Of a DNA stretch of 64,000 nucleotides, positions 8,574-16,005 are shown piece by piece. The notes below the pieces were generated by a model. The model was not told where the DNA came from, did no database searches, and saw only the letters and a program-made list of their open reading frames with translations. The translations under genes were made by a program, and so were the position numbers. Origin of the DNA: Chitinophaga varians (GTDB lineage: Bacteria; Bacteroidota; Bacteroidia; Chitinophagales; Chitinophagaceae); the NCBI RefSeq assembly GCF_012641275.1, contig NZ_JABAIA010000003.1, forward strand, positions 992,001 through 1,056,000. The letters run 5' to 3'. Positions within the stretch are counted from its first letter, which is position 1. The number at the start of each line of letters is the position of its first letter.

Positions 8574-11500
8574 TTGCCAATACATTCATAAAAAGACCGG
8601 TTACCGCGATCGTGATATCTGTTGTGCTCACGATCTCCGGTCTTATTTGTATGTATCAGCTTCCGCTGGACCAGTTCCCCAAAATCACGCCGCCCGGTGT
8701 CAGCATCAACGCCAACTATACCGGCGCTGACGCACAGACGGTGGAGCAAACGGTGACCATCCCCATAGAAGAACAGGTAAACGGCGTGCCGGGCATGATG
8801 TACATGCAGAGCACCAATACACAGACCGGTTCCGCCAATATCAATGTAACCTTCGACGTGGGGACCAACGTGAACATCGCCACGCTGAACGTACAGAACA
8901 GGGTGGGACTCGCCGCGCCGGTACTGCCTTCCGTAGTAAGCCAGCTGGGGGTGACGGTAAGGGCGCGCAACCCGGACCAGCTGATGAACCTGGCCATCTA
9001 CTCACCTAAAGGCACACACGATATTACTTTTCTGGACAACTACACCAGTACGTTCATCGTAGACGCCCTGTTGCGTGTGCCGGGCGTGGGGGACGTGCAG
9101 TCGCGCGGTAACCCGTTCAGTATGCGTATCTGGATGGACCCTAAAAAGATGGCTTCCTATGGCCTGATGCCGGCAGATGTGATCACCGCTTTGCAGCGAC
9201 AGAACATTTATATCGCCGCAGGGGCAGTGGGCGCGCCGCCACAGTTCCGTGACCAGACGCATGAATACACCATCGTGGTGAACAGCCTGCTCACCAAACC
9301 GGAACAATACGAAAAAGTAGTGGTCAAAAAGGTTCCGGCCACCGGTGAGCTGGTGTACCTCAAAGACATCGCCCGGGTTAACCTGGGTAAGTTCAACTAT
9401 GGCAATCAGGGTTTTGCAGACGGCCATCCGGCCACAACGGTCATGGTGTACCAGTCGCCCACCAGCAATGCTTTGCAGACGGCGGAAAACGTGTACGCCG
9501 AACTGGCGCGCCTGAAAAAATCATTTCCTCCCGATGTGGACTATGCTGTACCGTTTGAGAATGTCACCATCATACAGGTGTCTATCGCCGAAGTAGTGAA
9601 GACGTTGTTTGAAGCCCTGGGGCTGGTAGTACTGGTAGTGTTCCTGTTCCTTCAGAACTGGCGTTCCGCCATCATTCCTATCATTGCTATCCCGGTGTCT
9701 GTTATCAGCACGTTTATTTTGTTTATCCCGCTGGGATTTACCATTAACACCCTGACGCTGTTTGGTTTTGTGCTGGCCATCGGTATTGTGGTGGACGATG
9801 CCATCATTGTGGTGGAGGCGGTGCAGCATTTTATAGACCGTGAGCAGATGTCGCCGAAAGAGGCCACCTACCGCGCTATGAAAGAGATATCCGGTCCCGT
9901 GGTGGCTATTGCGCTCATCCTGGCATCTGTATTTGTGCCGGTGGGTTTTATTCCCGGTATCACGGGAAAATTGTACCAGCAGTTTGCCATTACCATCGCG
10001 ATATCGGTGGTGCTGTCTGCGTTTATAGCATTGTCGCTGACACCGGCGCTGTGTACGCTGTTGCTGCGGCCTTCTCCGGTCGATGAGCAGTCAAAAGGCC
10101 TCAATCGTTTTTTCTTTCGTTTTAATAACTGGTTTGATAAAGTAACCGTGAAGTATGCCAATGGCGTCCGTTACTGCATCAAATACACCATGCTGGTGGT
10201 GCTGACATTGCTGGTGATCTGTCTGGGCACCATTGTGCTTTTCAAAAGTAAGCCTTCGGGCTTTATCCCTTCAGAAGACGGCGGCCGTGTGCTGATCGGC
10301 ATACAGCTGGCGGAAGGAACGGCCACTACACAAACGGAGCAGACACTCATGAAGGTGATGAAAGTGGTGGGGGAAACACCGGGGATAAAACATTACAACG
10401 CTATCTCCGGCATGAACGTGTTAAGCGGTGGCGCCACTTCCAACGGCGCCAGCATTTTTTGTATGCTGCAACCGTGGAGCGAACGTACCACGCCGGAGAC
10501 ACAGATACCCGGTATCATGGCCGTGATCAAAAAACGTATAGAAGCGGCAGGAGTGCGTAACGCAAGGCTTACCATCAATGCATCGCCGGCCATTAGGGGG
10601 CTGGGCACCGCTGCGGGCTTTAGTATGCAGGTAGAGCAGGGCAATACCAGCGATGATATCCATGCTTTTGAAACGGTGATGAACAAGTTTGTAGCCGCAC
10701 TGAAAAAGGAGCCGGCCACCGCTACGGCATACTGTAACTATGCCGCACACACGCCGGCATTCGAATTGTCGCTCGACCGGGAAAAGTGTCAGAAGCTGGG
10801 CGTAAACGTAGCAGACGTGTTCAGTACTATACAGGGGTTTATGGGCAGCAGGCTGGTAGGCAACTTCACGCTGTATAACCGTACCTACCGGGCCATTGTG
10901 CAGTCAGACACCGCCACCCGTGCGCTGATCAGCGACCTGGAAAAATATTATGTCCGCAATTCAGCCGCAGAGATGCTGCCATTAAGCACGCTGGTAAGTT
11001 ACAAGCCTATTTCCACGGCGCCGCTGATCACACATTTTAATATTTTTCGTTCTGCTGAAGTGGACGGCTCTACGCCGATGGGCTACAGCACCGGCCAGAG
11101 CATCGAAACACTGAAGGAAGTGGCAGCGAAGGTATTGCCACGAGGTTATACGTATGAATTTTCGGGGTTGAGTTACCAGGAAATACAGGCGGGCTCTATG
11201 ACGGTGTATATCTTCCTGTTTTCCATCATCTTTGTTTTCCTGTTCCTGGCGGCATTGTATGAGAGTTGGTCGGTGCCTTTCTCCGTGATGCTGGCGGTGC
11301 CTATCAGCGCTTTCGGCGCCATTTTCGCGCTCACCACCATGCCGGCGCTGTCCAATAATGTGTATGCGCAGATCGGGCTGATCACCCTGATAGGGCTGTC
11401 TGCCAAGAATGCGATATTGATCGTGGAGTTTGCGAAGGTGAGGGTAGACCGTGGGGAGAACCTGATCAAATCCACGCTGGAGGCGGTGAAGTTGCGTCTG

Positions 11501-11815
11501 CGCCCTATCATTATGACTTCGCTGGCGTTTATATTGGGTGTGATGCCGATGGTGCTGGCCGAAGGCGCCGGTGCGCAGTCCCGCAAAACCATCGGGGTAA
11601 CGGTGCAGGGCGGGATGGTGGCTTCTTCCTGTATCGCCATCTTTATCGTGCCGGTGCTGTTTGTGCTGTTTACGCGATTGAGCTATGGCAAAAAGAAGCT
11701 GGCGTGGCTGGCGGCCAATCATCAGCTGTTAATGGAAAAAGAGAAAAAGGTGGAAGCGCAGAACATTGATCCGGAACTGGAATATGATATCGAACAGGCG
11801 CGTAAAGAAAAGTAA
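8570..11815 (+). CDS. RND efflux pump, HAE1 family, second copy
   Basis: A 1081-aa paralogue of the preceding pump. The two align without gaps over at least the first 410 residues and start with the same ten residues, MIANTFIKRP. D409-D410, the TM10 lysine (LSAKNAILIVEFAK) and the TM11 arginine are all kept, so both copies appear catalytically competent. A 58-bp stretch coding for TM4 (9759-9816) is identical to 6502-6559 in the first copy. The tandem arrangement resembles mdtBC of E. coli, whose products form a heterotrimer; that comparison is by architecture only. Confidence 0.95.
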   Translation: MIANTFIKRPVTAIVISVVLTISGLICMYQLPLDQFPKITPPGVSINANYTGADAQTVEQTVTIPIEEQVNGVPGMMYMQSTNTQTGSANINVTFDVGTNVNIATLNVQNRVGLAAPVLPSVVSQLGVTVRARNPDQLMNLAIYSPKGTHDITFLDNYTSTFIVDALLRVPGVGDVQSRGNPFSMRIWMDPKKMASYGLMPADVITALQRQNIYIAAGAVGAPPQFRDQTHEYTIVVNSLLTKPEQYEKVVVKKVPATGELVYLKDIARVNLGKFNYGNQGFADGHPATTVMVYQSPTSNALQTAENVYAELARLKKSFPPDVDYAVPFENVTIIQVSIAEVVKTLFEALGLVVLVVFLFLQNWRSAIIPIIAIPVSVISTFILFIPLGFTINTLTLFGFVLAIGIVVDDAIIVVEAVQHFIDREQMSPKEATYRAMKEISGPVVAIALILASVFVPVGFIPGITGKLYQQFAITIAISVVLSAFIALSLTPALCTLLLRPSPVDEQSKGLNRFFFRFNNWFDKVTVKYANGVRYCIKYTMLVVLTLLVICLGTIVLFKSKPSGFIPSEDGGRVLIGIQLAEGTATTQTEQTLMKVMKVVGETPGIKHYNAISGMNVLSGGATSNGASIFCMLQPWSERTTPETQIPGIMAVIKKRIEAAGVRNARLTINASPAIRGLGTAAGFSMQVEQGNTSDDIHAFETVMNKFVAALKKEPATATAYCNYAAHTPAFELSLDREKCQKLGVNVADVFSTIQGFMGSRLVGNFTLYNRTYRAIVQSDTATRALISDLEKYYVRNSAAEMLPLSTLVSYKPISTAPLITHFNIFRSAEVDGSTPMGYSTGQSIETLKEVAAKVLPRGYTYEFSGLSYQEIQAGSMTVYIFLFSIIFVFLFLAALYESWSVPFSVMLAVPISAFGAIFALTTMPALSNNVYAQIGLITLIGLSAKNAILIVEFAKVRVDRGENLIKSTLEAVKLRLRPIIMTSLAFILGVMPMVLAEGAGAQSRKTIGVTVQGGMVASSCIAIFIVPVLFVLFTRLSYGKKKLAWLAANHQLLMEKEKKVEAQNIDPELEYDIEQARKEK
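9759..9816 (+). repeat. 58-bp exact direct repeat, copy 2 (TM4 of second RND pump)
   Basis: Partner of 6502-6559, lying at the same codon position in the second pump gene. Confidence 0.9.
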
Positions 11816-11823
11816 GAAGATGA

Positions 11824-12804
11824 TTATGCAATAGCGGTTTCGTTGTACTTGTTACGATACTCTACAGGCGTTAAACCGGTCAGTCGTTTGAATATCTCCC
11901 GGAAGCTCTGGGTATCGGTATAACCTACTTCGTACATGACTTCGCTGACGTTCTTGCGGGTGGTTTCCAGCCTGCGTTTGGCGGCTTCCACTTTTACCCG
12001 TTGCACATATTCATTGACCGTATTATTGGTGGATTTCTGGAACCGGCGTTCAAAGTTGCGCCGGCCGATAGCAAATTTATTGGCCAGAAAATCGATGGTG
12101 ATTTTTTCGGGATAGTTTTGTTCGATGAACTCCTGCGCCATTTTGATTTCCTGGTCGTCATGTGCTTTTTGTCCTTCAAAAATAATAAAGGGCGACTGGC
12201 TCTTTCTGTCTATATCAATGAGAAATCCTTTAGCGATGTCGATGGCCATTTCCCGGCCGGCATATTTCTCAATAAGATATACCAGCAGATTGAGGTAGGC
12301 GAAAGCGCCGCCGCTGGTATAGATGCCGTCTTCGTCAGTGATCAGCTGGGAAGGCACCATTTTAGCATCGGGGAACATCCGGGAGAACTGTCCTGCCAGT
12401 TGCCAGTGGGTGGTGCAGGGGCGGTTGTCCAGCAGGCCGGTGGCTGCCAGGAAAAAGGCGCCTATACAAAGACAGGCAATTTCAGCGCCTTGTTTGCGCT
12501 GTTCCAGTATCCACGGAATAAATTCCTGGTTCATTTCCGCGGCCCGCTGCTGGTCGCCCTGCAGGGAAGGGATAATGATCAGGTCTGTCTGATGTACCTC
12601 GTCGATTAACGCGTCGGGGTTGATGGTGAACCGTCCGTTACGCTGGCTGGTATTGGGAGAAAGTCCTACCAGCTGGATATTGAACAGTGGCGCTTCGCCT
12701 CTGGCGGCGCGGATGACATTGACCTCTGACAGTATTTGCAGGCTTCCTTCGATATTTACCAGGCTGCTTTGGCCTCTGGGTATCAGGATTGAAATGTGTT
12801 TCAT
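11824..12804 (-). CDS. GlxA-family AraC-type regulator with DJ-1/PfpI-like domain
   Basis: The frame is open further upstream, but the ATG at 12804 (MKHISILIPRGQSS) or 12822 fits the family; 12804 gives 326 aa. Residues about 1-200 form a DJ-1/PfpI-like domain with the nucleophile-elbow region IACLCIGAFFLAATGLLDN. The last ~100 residues are an AraC helix-turn-helix pair ending YTDTQSFREIFKRLTGLTPVEYR. Members regulate transcription in response to small metabolites. It is convergent with the RND operon (8-bp gap) and divergent to the VOC protein gene at 12922, which it may control. Confidence 0.9.
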   Translation of the reverse strand: MKHISILIPRGQSSLVNIEGSLQILSEVNVIRAARGEAPLFNIQLVGLSPNTSQRNGRFTINPDALIDEVHQTDLIIIPSLQGDQQRAAEMNQEFIPWILEQRKQGAEIACLCIGAFFLAATGLLDNRPCTTHWQLAGQFSRMFPDAKMVPSQLITDEDGIYTSGGAFAYLNLLVYLIEKYAGREMAIDIAKGFLIDIDRKSQSPFIIFEGQKAHDDQEIKMAQEFIEQNYPEKITIDFLANKFAIGRRNFERRFQKSTNNTVNEYVQRVKVEAAKRRLETTRKNVSEVMYEVGYTDTQSFREIFKRLTGLTPVEYRNKYNETAIA

Positions 12805-12889
12805 ACGGTTAGCTGTTGTCATAAACGGTGTTGTCGTTTTCGCCTTTCTCAATTGTCGTGAAACCCTGCCGTAGATCTTTTCGCGGCGG

Positions 12890-12907
12890 AGTAGTTTTGT
12901 GTTGTCA
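12890..12907 (+). promoter_or_regulatory. Promoter element before the VOC gene (18-bp sequence shared with 20111-20128)
   Basis: It contains TAGTTTTG, a perfect TAnnTTTG -7 box, at 12892-12899. The 18 bases at 12890-12907 recur exactly at 20111-20128, before the PEP mutase-family gene. No clear -33 element is visible here. Confidence 0.55.
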
Positions 12908-12921
12908 CCAAAAATAGGAAA

Positions 12922-13344
12922 ATGATACAAATTAGCGCATATCTCACCTTCGATGGTAATTGCCGTGAGGCGATGAGCTTTTACCGGGAATGTCTGGGCG
13001 GTGACCTGAGCTTTCGGACGGTGGCAGAAGCGGAAGGGGCGGCAGTATTGCCTGAACCGTTCAGGGAGGCAGTGGTGCAGGCCACGCTGGTGAGCGGTGA
13101 GCTGGTGCTGACAGGCTCTGATATGGTAGGTGAGGAAGGGTTGATCAAAGGCAACGCAGTTTCGTTATTATTGCATTGCCGGGGTGAAAAGGAAACGAGG
13201 GACTGTTACCGGAAACTGTCTGCCGGCGGGGTGGCCTGTCATCCGCTGCAGGACACCATCTCGGGAGGCCTGTTTGGGGTGCTCACGGACAAATACGGCC
13301 ACCATTGGCTACTTAGCTGTAATCACATCTATCCAAAAAAATAG
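12922..13344 (+). CDS. VOC-superfamily (PhnB/glyoxalase-like) protein
   Basis: A 140-aa protein starting MIQISAYLTFDGNCREAMSF, with the beta-alpha-beta-beta-beta pattern and YRECLGGDL motif of PhnB-type vicinal-oxygen-chelate proteins. It ends with LTDKYGHHWLLSC, a typical C-terminus of the group. Members of the superfamily include glyoxalases, ring-cleavage dioxygenases and antibiotic-binding proteins; PhnB-like ones mostly have no known reaction. It is divergent from the GlxA regulator and 23 bp upstream of a DHFR-like gene, a likely two-gene unit. Confidence 0.85.
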   Translation: MIQISAYLTFDGNCREAMSFYRECLGGDLSFRTVAEAEGAAVLPEPFREAVVQATLVSGELVLTGSDMVGEEGLIKGNAVSLLLHCRGEKETRDCYRKLSAGGVACHPLQDTISGGLFGVLTDKYGHHWLLSCNHIYPKK

Positions 13345-13367
13345 TTAAACCACAAAAACCTGAAAAA

Positions 13368-13940
13368 ATGAGAAAAGTAGTATTGTTCATGCACGTTTCG
13401 ATCGATAATTATGTGTGCGACGAAAACGGCGGCCTGGGCTGGATCAGCTATGACCAGGAATTACAGGAATACGCCGATGCCATAGTAGACTCAGTAGGCA
13501 TGCCACTGTACGGGCGTACCACTTACGACATGATGGCCGGTTACTGGCCTACCGTGCTGGAAAAACCGGAGACACAGAATGCGCGTAGCCTGAAACACGC
13601 CCAATGGGTACAGGATATTCCCAAAGTAGTGTTCTCCACCACCATGGAAAAGGCAGAATGGAACAATACCAGGCTGATCAAAGACAACATCACCGAAGAA
13701 GTGCAAAAGCTGAAAGCCACGCCGGGGAAAGATCTTGTAATATTTGGCAGTCCTGGCCTGGCCCAGTCTTTCGCGGACCTTGGCCTGATCGACGAATTGC
13801 AGTTGACGATTCAGCCCATTGTACTGGGTGCCGGCACCCGGATGTTTGAAGACCTGAAAACACCGGTGAAACTGAAAATGCTCCGTTCAAAACAACTGAA
13901 GTCGGGCGTGATCGGCGCACATTATGAAGTGATTAAATAA
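13368..13940 (+). CDS. Dihydrofolate reductase-family (RibD C-terminal domain) protein
   Basis: A 190-aa protein starting MRKVVLFMHVSIDNYVCDEN, with the GRTTYDMMAGYW motif near residues 45-56 and the FGSPGLAQSFADLGLIDEL region typical of the RibD-C/YwjB group of DHFR-like reductases. These proteins bind NADPH, but most such stand-alone members have no proven substrate and do not replace folA or folM. It follows the VOC gene by 23 bp and ends in a strong 13-bp stem shared with the convergent gene downstream. Confidence 0.85.
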   Translation: MRKVVLFMHVSIDNYVCDENGGLGWISYDQELQEYADAIVDSVGMPLYGRTTYDMMAGYWPTVLEKPETQNARSLKHAQWVQDIPKVVFSTTMEKAEWNNTRLIKDNITEEVQKLKATPGKDLVIFGSPGLAQSFADLGLIDELQLTIQPIVLGAGTRMFEDLKTPVKLKMLRSKQLKSGVIGAHYEVIK

Positions 13941-13942
13941 AG

Positions 13943-13975
13943 GCTTTAAACCTGCACGGGCGGCAGGTTTAAAGC
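13943..13975. terminator. Hairpin between convergent genes
   Basis: The arms GCTTTAAACCTGC (13943-13955) and GCAGGTTTAAAGC (13963-13975) are a perfect 13-bp inverted repeat with a 7-base loop. It overlaps the last codons of the minus-strand gene ending at 13969. No T-run follows; the AT-rich stem may act in both directions. Confidence 0.6.
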
Positions 13976-14451
13976 TGTCCCCGCAGTTTCCGGAGCGTCG
14001 GGCCGGATATCGCTTCTTTGCTCCATCTGCGCCGCAGCGGGAACAGTCCCGCCCAGAAGGGAATAAAATAGATGATAGTGACACCAACATACAGACTGTC
14101 TGTGCCCGACATGATGGTGCCTAATGCAATCGTAACTACCCAGAGCGCCGCAATGACGATGTTGAACCATATGGCCCATTTGACTTCGAGCCATACCAGG
14201 ACCGCAGGCGCTAAGTATATCGCCGAAATAATGATGCCCACAATGGCGAAACCAACAATATAGCCGGCATTGTCTTGTGGGGATGCCTTAAAAGCAGTGA
14301 TCGACTCCCTAAAAATCAGGAAAGAAAAAAGCAGGCCGAAACCGATAGTTATCCAGGTGTATAATTTCAGCCACGGCTGCATCAGCTGGCGCCGGCGCAA
14401 GGTATGAACTTCGTCAAAACTCTTGTCAAAAATGGTCTGTTGTTGTTCCAT
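13969..14451 (-). CDS. Small four-helix membrane protein of unknown function
   Basis: The ATG at 14451 (MEQQQTIFDKSFDEVHTLRR) is a better start than the longer frame to 14496; it gives 160 aa. A soluble N-terminal stretch of about 30 residues precedes four hydrophobic segments (for example YTWITIGFGLLFSFLIF and IVIAALWVVTIALGTIMS). The tail is basic. I do not recognise a family. It is convergent with the DHFR-like gene and divergent from the S41 peptidase. Confidence 0.7.
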   Translation of the reverse strand: MEQQQTIFDKSFDEVHTLRRRQLMQPWLKLYTWITIGFGLLFSFLIFRESITAFKASPQDNAGYIVGFAIVGIIISAIYLAPAVLVWLEVKWAIWFNIVIAALWVVTIALGTIMSGTDSLYVGVTIIYFIPFWAGLFPLRRRWSKEAISGPTLRKLRGQL

Positions 14452-14541
14452 GGTATCAGGCCTATAGGAGCCACAAGGTAACGAATTCCGAGGCAAAATT
14501 GTGTATATTGGGCAGCCTTGATACCTAACAATAACGGCTAC

Positions 14542-15912
14542 ATGAATGTTAAAAACTGGATATTCCTATTGACACTGCTGCTGGGAACAAATATCAGCCG
14601 GGGGCAGTCGACGCTGTCACGCCGGCAGGCAATCGCAGATATCGATGAATACACCCGCACGTTACAGGCTTCACACTACGCGCCGTTTATGCATGTCTCC
14701 CAAAAAGACTACAACGCCGGCATAGACAAGATTAAACGCTCCATCGGAGATTCCATCCATACCCGTGATCTGGTGTGGACATTCTACCGTATTACGGCAC
14801 TGCTGGGGGATGCGCACAGTACGCCGCAACTGGGACAACCTTTTTTCAGAGATGAAATGAAAAAGGACCAGTTCTTCCCGTATAAACTGGCGCAGGATAA
14901 ACACCGGATATATATTCCTGCTAAACTGGCTGCCGACCTGGGTATTCCGGCAGGCGCAGAGATCACCGATATTAATGGCCGGAAAATGGACGCCCTTTAC
15001 GAAGAAATACTGAGTGGAATGGCCGGGTTGCCATCCTTCCGGGAAGAAGCGTCCAGCCGTTTGTTGAGTTACTTCCTGTTTTTAAAGGGGATACAACCTC
15101 CTTTTGTACTAAGTTACAAAGACAACAAGGGCCTGACCGGTAGCACTGTCATATCTGCCGGAGTGCCGTTCAGACAGGCGCTTGCCGCCACCATGCCGCA
15201 TATCGCACAGCCGTATACGTACCGTTTACTGAACAGCAAACTGGGTTACATCGATGTCAGAAGCCTGAGCGGTAATGTGAATGCTTTTCGCACCTTTCTG
15301 GACAGCTGTTTCCACGAATTCAAAACAGCCGGCATCCGTCACCTGGCAATCGATCTCCGGCAAAACAGCGGTGGCAATACCCTGCTGGCTGATCTGTTGT
15401 TCAGCTATATCACCCATAAAAAATACTCCTGGGGACGTAAAAGCTGGAAAATCAGCCAGCCTTATAAAGATATGCTGATAGCAGGAGGGGATACCACCGA
15501 CAGTTATCTGCAACATGCCAACGGCACGGTGTGGGAGAGCGAAGACTGTATCCCGAAAGAGGGCCCTTTTAAAAGAGACACTGTGTTCGACGGAAAGGTA
15601 TATTTCATCACAGGCGCCTTTACTTTCTCCAGCGCCATGGCCATGGCCGACGTGGTGAAGGTCTACGGACTGGGTACTATCCTCGGGGAACCTACGGGTG
15701 AAAATGTAATAGATTTCGGAGAGGCGTTCCCGATAGTGCTCCCCAACAGCGGTATCAGGATACAATCCACCACGTCACTGAGCCACGGCGCCGATTGTAA
15801 CAGAACTAAAAACGGGCCGGTACTGCCGGATGTGGCGATGAAGCCACAGTTACAGGATAAGGTGGGGGACAAAGACCCGGTGTTGGAGTATCTGATAAAA
15901 ACCGTTCATTAG
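14542..15912 (+). CDS. S41-family (C-terminal processing-like) secreted peptidase
   Basis: The ATG at 14542 begins a signal peptide (MNVKNWIFLLTLLLGTNISRG); the upstream in-frame start at 14518 is a TTG and less likely. The mature protein has a PDZ-like stretch (LGIPAGAEITDINGRKMDAL) and an S41 core: YIDVRSLSG, then IDLRQNSGGN, then the serine motif FTFSSAMAMADVVK. It probably cleaves peptides in the periplasm or at the cell surface. It is shorter than CtpA-type enzymes and stands alone between a membrane protein and the cytochrome-type protein. Confidence 0.88.
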   Translation: MNVKNWIFLLTLLLGTNISRGQSTLSRRQAIADIDEYTRTLQASHYAPFMHVSQKDYNAGIDKIKRSIGDSIHTRDLVWTFYRITALLGDAHSTPQLGQPFFRDEMKKDQFFPYKLAQDKHRIYIPAKLAADLGIPAGAEITDINGRKMDALYEEILSGMAGLPSFREEASSRLLSYFLFLKGIQPPFVLSYKDNKGLTGSTVISAGVPFRQALAATMPHIAQPYTYRLLNSKLGYIDVRSLSGNVNAFRTFLDSCFHEFKTAGIRHLAIDLRQNSGGNTLLADLLFSYITHKKYSWGRKSWKISQPYKDMLIAGGDTTDSYLQHANGTVWESEDCIPKEGPFKRDTVFDGKVYFITGAFTFSSAMAMADVVKVYGLGTILGEPTGENVIDFGEAFPIVLPNSGIRIQSTTSLSHGADCNRTKNGPVLPDVAMKPQLQDKVGDKDPVLEYLIKTVH

Positions 15913-15952
15913 CCTTTCAAATAATAATTCCACGATAAGAAAAACTTTTTTA

Positions 15953-15960
15953 TATCTTGA
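15953..15960 (+). promoter_or_regulatory. Putative -7 box TATCTTGA before the heme protein
   Basis: TATCTTGA lies 45 bp before the ATG at 16006. It is one of six TATCTT-type boxes at similar positions in this window. No good -33 is visible. Confidence 0.35.
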
Positions 15961-16005
15961 CCGGCTAATAAAATTAAAATTCCACTATTACACAAGCAGT
16001 TAACA

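Noticed and set aside
10982..11722. 246-aa minus-strand ORF rich in Arg, Gln and His
   Set aside because: Antisense to the second RND pump; composition typical of a reverse-strand shadow.
12001..12609. 202-aa plus-strand ORF
   Set aside because: Antisense to the GlxA-type regulator; histidine/phenylalanine-rich shadow without family signature.
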